From contig CM067070.1 in assembly GCA_033980235.1 (NCBI GenBank), positions 24,712,199-24,776,198 on the forward strand: DNA of 64,000 nt, in the 5' to 3' direction. Positions 57,628 to 64,000 of the stretch are shown here, piece after piece. The position numbers and the translations under genes are program-made. A model generated the notes under the pieces. That model ran no database searches and was not told the DNA's origin. It worked only from the letters and a program-made list of their open reading frames with translations. The stretch is from Diadema setosum. Lineage: Eukaryota; Echinodermata; Echinoidea; Diadematoida; Diadematidae. The first letter of the stretch is position 1; each line of letters begins with the position of its first letter.

Positions 57628-58489
57628 ATATAATATTGACTGGCCTCGAGGGAGATACCAGAAAATATTGCCCAAACTGAAAGAATATTGCCCGAGTCGA
57701 AGACGAGGGCAATATTCTTTCAGTGCGGGCAATATTTATCTGGTATCTCCCTCAAGGCCAGTCAATATCAGAATTATTACCTATCCCCTAGGTAAATTAA
57801 GAAAATATGTGAATACGGCTATACACTATGATATAGATCAAGCCACATTTGACTACCTATAGATCATCAACATGTCGAATAATTGAAAAATTGTTCATCA
57901 TTCATGATCAATGTATATCATTCAACTCCAACTTCAAAGATACATAATATGTAGTTGTAACAGGCGAACCTCAAACATCTGAACGCTTTTACACTTTATT
58001 TTTACTTCTGTTTAAATTTGGAGAGTTATAAAACTGATGGTCACTGTGCAATTATTGAGCACATAAATGGACTAGTCATTGTTTGACGCGTAGTGCTGCT
58101 GTAAGTGGTCGACCTTGTTTGAGTTGATTTATCAGCGTTCTTCTGCGGTGCGTGTAACCGACACCCAGCGACGTCCTGGAATGTTTTCTTTTCGTGGTCG
58201 ATCGGAATGTTTACAAATTAAAGCAGCAAGGAGGCGGGGAGAGAGATTCCACTCTTTCTCTTCCCACCTCCCTGTGTAAAGTGAATGGCGAAAACCGGAA
58301 GATTGCACTGTTTGCACACATTGTTTTGTGTACGGTACGGTGTGTGTAACCGACACGCAGCGACGTGGCGAAACGAATATTGACTGCTGACCTTTGACCC
58401 TGCAAAATAACAACTGCTGACCTTTAACCCTGCAAAATAACAACTGCAATAATTGCCTCGCAATACTACCTCTTATAGGTAATAATTCT
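57628..58489. repeat. 862-bp composite repeat, copy B, with 8-bp target duplication
   Basis: It is the reverse complement of 18150-19013, with two rather than three 30-bp units. GAATACTT is present at 57620-57627 and again at 58490-58497. The opposite arm of the host foldback (about 62480-62500) shows the uninterrupted sequence, confirming insertion. An 8-bp duplication would suit a hAT-like or similar transposase. Confidence 0.85.
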
Positions 58490-59094
58490 GAATACTTGCG
58501 GAGAGTTACGGTTACAGATTGTTATGAATGATTATGGACAATGTGATTTTCTCTGACGATCCCTGCTCAGTTAGTGTATTATGACAACAAGGTTAATCGG
58601 ACACACTAGGGAAAAGCTGAAATTATGTCACGTACAACTTGTGAAGACTTTTCGCAATCCTTTAATTCGTTTTACAGCAATAGAAGAAAAATGAAATTTT
58701 TAACTCTAAGTTTGAATTGATTTTGTGCAACTCAAATATGAATATATATCATCAATGTCCAGTGTACATAGCATAATTATACCACAAATGAAATATAATA
58801 TAGATCGACAAGTTAAACAATAGAGTAAGAAAAAATAAATACAGTCATGGAATAGACAAACGTTGATTTAGCTGTAATTGTGAATCAATAGTCATGACTT
58901 ACTGGGTTTTGTTAAGGAGACTGATATGATAAAATTACCGTAATGATTGATAACTTTCCAGATATAAAAAAAAAATAAACATCTCGACTTTAGAACACCC
59001 CTCCATTTCCAAAATAAAAAATAAAAAAATGGAATACACATTCCATGGAGTGTAAAGTGGTTGAGACTTTATAGAAATAATGTCGTTCTCATTT

Positions 59095-60670
59095 TATATA
59101 GTTTATCGCTGCCCCACATCCTCCCCGACCAAAAAGTAAATGAAATGCTGTAACTCCATTCCCTACCCAAAATATTGAACTTTTTTCGAATAACATACAT
59201 TCAGAGATTGCAAGAAAAATAAGTTCAGCAACAAGGGTCAGCAATATCATCAGTATATGGGTGCCACGTAAAATGACCAATTGTTGGAGAAATGTCATAA
59301 CTCGACCATGCAGCGGTTCTGCCACTCCACCGCTCCGACTGTATTGTGCAAGTATTCCTTCAGATACAACGCGCTGCAGCTTAGCAACACGGGTGGTGTA
59401 GTTTTGATACTATGAGTCTCTATTCCCATGCGAGAAGAAAATGGAAAACGCCAAAGGACGCTATTGTCCGCAGCATCCGTTACTGTCCGTAAATGTCCGT
59501 GAGCGGTCCTAAGTGTTGTGATACGTTAACTTGCGGTTAATTTCGGATACTTACGGTGGACGGGAATAAACGCAAATGGACGGGAGGTAAACTTATTTGC
59601 GGGTGGTCTGCGTCTAAGCTACGGATCGTTACGTTCAGTTACGGATAGTTACGTTTAGTTACGGTTACTTGCGTAAGTCTGCATCCGTGGAGTCCCTCTG
59701 CGAAATTTTGAACATTTCAAAATTTCGCAGACTTGGCCCCGTCATTTTGCGTTTCTTTACGGATTAGTTACGGACAGTTACGTCTACATACGACCCTGCG
59801 GATGCCTGCGTCCACCCTGCGTCCCCTTGCGTCCACTCATCCGTATATATCCGCGGCGGACGTAACCCATCGTAAGGTACTGTGTAATGCCCCAGTCACA
59901 CAGTGCTTTACGATGGGTTACGTCCGCCGCGGATAGATACGAATGAGTGGACGCAGGGGGACGCAACGTGGACGCGGGCATCCGCAGGGACGTATGTAGA
60001 CGTAACTGTCCGTAACTCATCCGTAAAGAAACGCAATATGACGGCGGCAAGCCTGCGAAATTTTGAAATGTTCAAAATTTCGCAGAGGGACTCCACGGAT
60101 GCAAACTTACGCAAGTAACCGTAACCAAACGTAACTATCCGTAACTGAACGTAACTACCCGTAGCTTGGACGCAGACCATCCGCAAAAAGTTTTACCTCC
60201 CGTCCGTTTGCGTTCGTTTACGTCCACCGTAAGTATCCGAAAATAACCGCAAGTTAACGTATCACAACACTTTCGTCCGCTTACGGATATTTGCGCACAG
60301 TTACGGATGCTGCGGACGATTACGTCCTTCGACGTTTTCCGTTTTCCACTCACATGGGAACACAGAGACTCGTGGGAAGCCACACAACTCATGTTGCCAA
60401 GCTGCAGCGCATGTACCTGAAGGAATGCTACAACACAGTCGGAGCGGTGGAGAGGCAGAACCGCATGGTCAAATTATGAAATGATCATTTCAGGTGGCAC
60501 CCATAGGCCTACTCATGACATCGGTTGTCCCTTGTGCTGAAATTTTCTTGCACTCTTTGAATATGTTGTTTGTTTGTTGTTTTTTTTTTCGAAAAAGGCA
60601 ATATTTTGGGTAGGGGATGGGGTGACAGCATTTTATGAACTTTTCTGGCCGGGGAAGGTGTGGGACAACG
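59095..60670. repeat. 1.57-kb palindrome centred near 59883
   Basis: 59095-59400 pairs with 60370-60670 (GGAATGCTACAACACAGTCG against the left arm), and 59410-59880 pairs with 59890-60350. The centre reads CATCGTAAGGTACTGTGTAA then TGCCCCAGTCACACAGTGCT, that is, another CCCCAGTCACA terminus. Short motifs GTTACGTCC, GTCCGTAA and GCGTCC recur throughout. ORFs on the two strands (such as 59733-59936 plus and 59784-60050 minus) are mirror images. Confidence 0.85.
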
Positions 60671-60699
60671 CTAACTATAATGAGAACGAATATAATATA

Positions 60700-61819
60700 G
60701 GTTTTCCCGGCTAATTTCGCATTTTTGTCAGTCCAATTCCTAATTGCTGCATTCAATTTAGTTAAATTTAGCGTAGATGACATGTTCGGTAGTTCAATTT
60801 TATGATCTCTTCATTCAAATTCCTTTTGGAGCATTCAAATTACCTTTCTCCTCATTCTAATTAACACTTTTTCAATTGAAATTCGTAAAACAAGCACCAT
60901 TTCGTTATTCTTTCATTCAATTTAGAATGATATAGTCACGTGATCACGGACATGCTGCACTCGTTTATTCAAATTCATTTTTGGGCATCCAATTTAACAT
61001 CTTTTGCAGTCAATTTAGCACGCGTGTTTACGCTTTGGTTCTTTCTTCAGTTTTTTTTTTCAACAAAGTTATTGTTTTGCAAGCGTCAACATTTCAAATT
61101 TTCGTACTCATTTTAGAGATTTTGGCAACAGTTTTTTTTTTCTTCAATGTGTTTAGTGAGTCTTTTAGTCCGAAGATAGTGCATCATGTGGCCACAACTT
61201 ATCTGGCCGTTGAGCGCTTTATTGTGAGTGTGTCGGCCAGTTCTAGGAAGTCATTATTATGATCATCAAATGTTCCTATAATTCTTTTTCTTTCTTGTTG
61301 AGAAATACGTCTGTATCTAACTTGTGCTGTCATGACTGTAAGAAGATGAAGTTAATCTCTAGTATTGGTACAACTAGGACTAAAATGACATGTATGAAAG
61401 AAAGGGGGCGTTACAGAACAACAAACTCGAGTTACATAAGGTCAAAAATATGATACTTTTACTGCTTAACAGTGCGTGGATGAAACAAAAAAGAAAAAAA
61501 AAACAAAAAAGAAATAACATGACGTTAATTTCAATGAACATGTTTGGAATTTGACTGTCCATACGCGAAATTGAATGACTGAAATACCCCTTTCGGCCAG
61601 TGCTGGCGAATTTGAATGACTGAAGAGCACGTGCCAATTTGAATGCCCGTTTTACGAATTCGAAAGGCACATGTGCAAATTTCATTGATCGAAATGCTAA
61701 ATTGAACGACCAACTTGCAATTTTGAATGACAGAATGTGCAGTGACGAGGATTTTCGCTAAATTGAATGAACCTTTTATCAAATGGACTGACAAAAGTGC
61801 GAAATTGGCCGGAAAAACC
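60700..61819. mobile_element. 1.12-kb element with GGTTTTCCCGGC ends, TATA duplication and AATTTGAATGA repeats
   Basis: GGTTTTCCCGGCTAATTTCG at the left is inverted at the right (CGAAATTGGCCGGAAAAACC). TATA flanks both sides (60696-60699, 61820-61823). Both arms carry many ATTCAAATT/AATTTGAATGA units spaced roughly 20-40 bp apart and pointing toward the centre. No coding capacity. Confidence 0.82.
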
Positions 61820-61856
61820 TATATTTCTCTGTAGTCTTACCCACTTTAGGCTCCAT

Positions 61857-61957
<101 letters not shown>

Positions 61958-62711
61958 ACTTGTGTGTCGGAGGGGTGTTTGAAAGTTCTACTGTCTTTTT
62001 TTCGGGAAATTTGATAAGCATTGATTTATTATAAAACTCTCCTTAACATAACCCAGTATAAAAGTCATGTCATGAATATCGCTGCACAATGACAGCGTAA
62101 CCACAGTTTGTCTATTCTATGACTGCTTCTCTAATGTTTAACTTATCGATGTATATTGTATTTTATTTGTGGTATAATTATGTTATGTATTCTTTACATT
62201 TATGACGCTTAATCATATATTTTTTGAGTTGCACAAATAAAATTGCAACTTCAAGTTCAAAATTTCATATACCTTTTATTACTGTAAACAAATTATAGGA
62301 TTACGATTTTTTTTCACAACTTGTATTATACGTCATTCAATTTCAGTTTTCCCCAGTGTACAATGCAAGACAGTCCAATATGTGATAGCCTCACTGACTA
62401 AGCAGGGATCGTCAGAGAAAACCATATTGTCCACAATTATATATAACAATCTGTAACTATCCGTAACTATCCGAAAATATCCGCAACTCTCCGCAAGTGT
62501 TCAAAACTATTATGTGCCAATCCGTAAGAATATCCGCACGTGGACGCAAGTATTCGCATCTGGTCGTATCTGTTCGTATCGCCCGCATTTCCCCCGTATG
62601 TTTTGTACAAATTTTCTGGTGACGGCAAAGGATCCGCGGGAGTTCGCAGAAAAAAAATGACTTTTTTGGACGTAACGCCGGACGCAGAGCATTATGTGAC
62701 TGGGGCTTCAT

Positions 62712-62963
62712 GGGGCATGAACTCAAGGCATTCTTACGAAAAACGTACGAATTCTACGGCCATTGTATAACTGAAAATCATTTTGTTTCTCTAAAAGGTC
62801 AAATAGTTGTTCTTGCGAATTAAACAGCGTTCGTACGAAATTTGTAAGAAGGCGGTAAGAATCTGTGCTCCATCTACGAATCTCTACGAACTCAAGAATT
62901 CGTACGAACAGTTACATTCGTACGAACGCATCGTTCGTACGAAGCTTTGTGACCGTAGCTTTA
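62712..62963. repeat. Inverted copy of the 56699-56935 loop segment
   Basis: It begins just outside the CCCCAGTCACA element and ends CTTTGTGACCGTAGCTTT. It is rich in TTCGTACGAA. Together with 56699-56935 it brackets 5.8 kb in inverted orientation. Confidence 0.75.
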
Positions 62964-63026
62964 GAAGCTAGCTGGGATCCAAACGGTCGGAACCCCTTTT
63001 CGCACACACAAACACACACACTTTTA

Positions 63027-63275
63027 GAAGTGAGTTTGTTTGCAAAAACCGATAAGTCCATTTTTGAAGAATTTGAAGTACGGTCTCTGTCATGAAGTAC
63101 AAAATAATACCTTTTAAATGATATATTGGTCACTACATATAAAGGTACATTTTTGAAGTTATGATCAAAAGAAGCAAAAAAATTCTTATTATTCTCTTTA
63201 TTTTTCTTGACCTTTAATGGCAAATATCTCCATTTGACAAATATGGACTTTTGGGCTTTTGCAAACAAACTCTTC
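63027..63275. mobile_element. 249-bp MITE, copy 2 of 3 of the GAAGAG/TTTGCAAAAACCG family
   Basis: It is a close match to 38044-38286 with the same ends. The left flank is a CA tract, and on the right degenerate TATATGTATATG leads to copy 3. Confidence 0.85.
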
Positions 63276-63316
63276 AATTTATGTGTATGTATATGTATAT
63301 GCATATGTATATATAT

Positions 63317-63560
63317 GAAGAGATTGTTTGCAAAAACCGATAAGTCCATTTTTGAAGATTTTGAAGTACGGTCTCTGTCAGAAAGTACAAAATAATACCT
63401 TTTAAATGATATATTGATCACTACATATAAAGGTACATTTTTGAAGTTATGGTCAAAAGAAGCAAAATTTTTCTTATTATTCTTTTTATTTTTCTTGACC
63501 TTTAATCGCCAATATCTCCATTTGACAAATATGGACTTATCGGTTTTTGCAAACAAACTC

Positions 63561-63563
<3 letters not shown>
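63317..63563. mobile_element. 247-bp MITE, copy 3 of 3, followed by (TA)n(TG)n
   Basis: Same orientation as copy 2 and about 40 bp from it. A (TA)n tract at 63564-63602 leading into (TG)n follows, exactly as in copy 1. Confidence 0.85.
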
Positions 63564-63609
<46 letters not shown>

Positions 63610-63610
<1 letters not shown>

Positions 63611-64000
63611 ATTACGCGATTTCCACCCATTAGGGGAAATAGGGAATAAATGATAATTTTAATAGAGGAATTTAGATAAAAAGCATGGAAATAGTCACAA
63701 AAAATGCAATTATTGCCTTTTTAGAAAAAATATTCACTAATATATAGGCTCAATGCAGAATTGAATTGACGAGAGCACAAAATCCATGTTATACCACTAG
63801 ATTTTGTATGTTCATGAGAAAAAAAAAAAACTCTTTTCAGAAAAAGCAGATATACCTAAATTCTCCCAATGATCCGCTTTCTATGCACATCAAATATACC
63901 CATTTTTCGCATCCCTTCCAATCTCCCCTAAATTGTATTGATGGTACAGTCCTCTATCTATACACACTATGCCATTTGTGGAGTAGTACTGAGGCCCCAG
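63610..64000. other. AT-rich end of window, nothing recognised
   Basis: No exon or repeat end could be supported. Confidence 0.4.

Noticed and set aside
59733..60392. Several overlapping ORFs with similar proteins on opposite strands
   Set aside because: The similarity is caused by the palindrome arms. The repeated peptide patterns are by-products of GTTACG/GTCC repeats.

Overview
This is animal (metazoan) nuclear DNA. It has split genes with GT-AG introns, very long (TA)n/(CA)n/(GA)n tracts, LINE fragments and a dense population of short inverted-repeat transposons. An invertebrate deuterostome is most likely, and an echinoderm such as a sea urchin is my best guess. That guess rests on a tandem GT10 fucosyltransferase pair, a divergent SRCR exon, a DIRS-like gag ORF and TTAGGG-type telomere motifs. 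The species is inferred, not shown.

Region 1 (1-21.3 kb) is a tandem duplication of one alpha-1,3-fucosyltransferase-like gene. Unit 1 is about 1-6.37 kb and unit 2 about 12.70-21.33 kb. In each unit an upstream exon ends in ATG plus one base, followed by a phase-1 intron of 3.8 or 6.0 kb and one large exon coding for a type II Golgi-type enzyme. Both copies are broken, at different places. Copy 1 has a single extra C. Copy 2 has three frame-changing indels and an 18-base loss inside the donor-binding motif. Each copy is intact where the other is broken. Unit 2 has gained a LINE fragment, a MITE, an 860-bp composite repeat and a TTAA-flanked element whose empty site survives in unit 1. Between the units lie a 1-kb foldback element and a DIRS-like gag ORF.

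Region 2 (21.3-31 kb) has no recognisable gene. It holds several inverted-repeat elements, a possible solo LTR, and a striking 1.55-kb block made almost entirely of short palindromes built from GTTTATCA/TGATAAAC.

Region 3 (31-55 kb) carries what I read as one plus-strand gene, assembled from short exons whose splice phases all agree: a start exon (MELHWFAWLLPL), an unfamiliar 63-codon exon, an SRCR exon, three exons that look like a divergent F5/8 type C (discoidin) domain, a 36-base micro-exon and a 269-base exon. Its introns are full of transposons, including a 4.8-kb nest at 43.9-48.7 kb. That nest contains an AACGTT/AGGCCT-rich element and a MITE with a telomere-like core.

Region 4 (55-64 kb) is almost pure transposon. 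Large foldback elements with GTCACA ends and Russian-doll nesting occupy 56.4-62.97 kb, followed by two copies of a small MITE that sits against (TA)n tracts.

In all I delimit about 20 inverted-repeat families. Many have readable target duplications (TTAA, TA, TTAC, TATA, ACTATA and an 8-bp one). I see no tRNA, rRNA or CRISPR.
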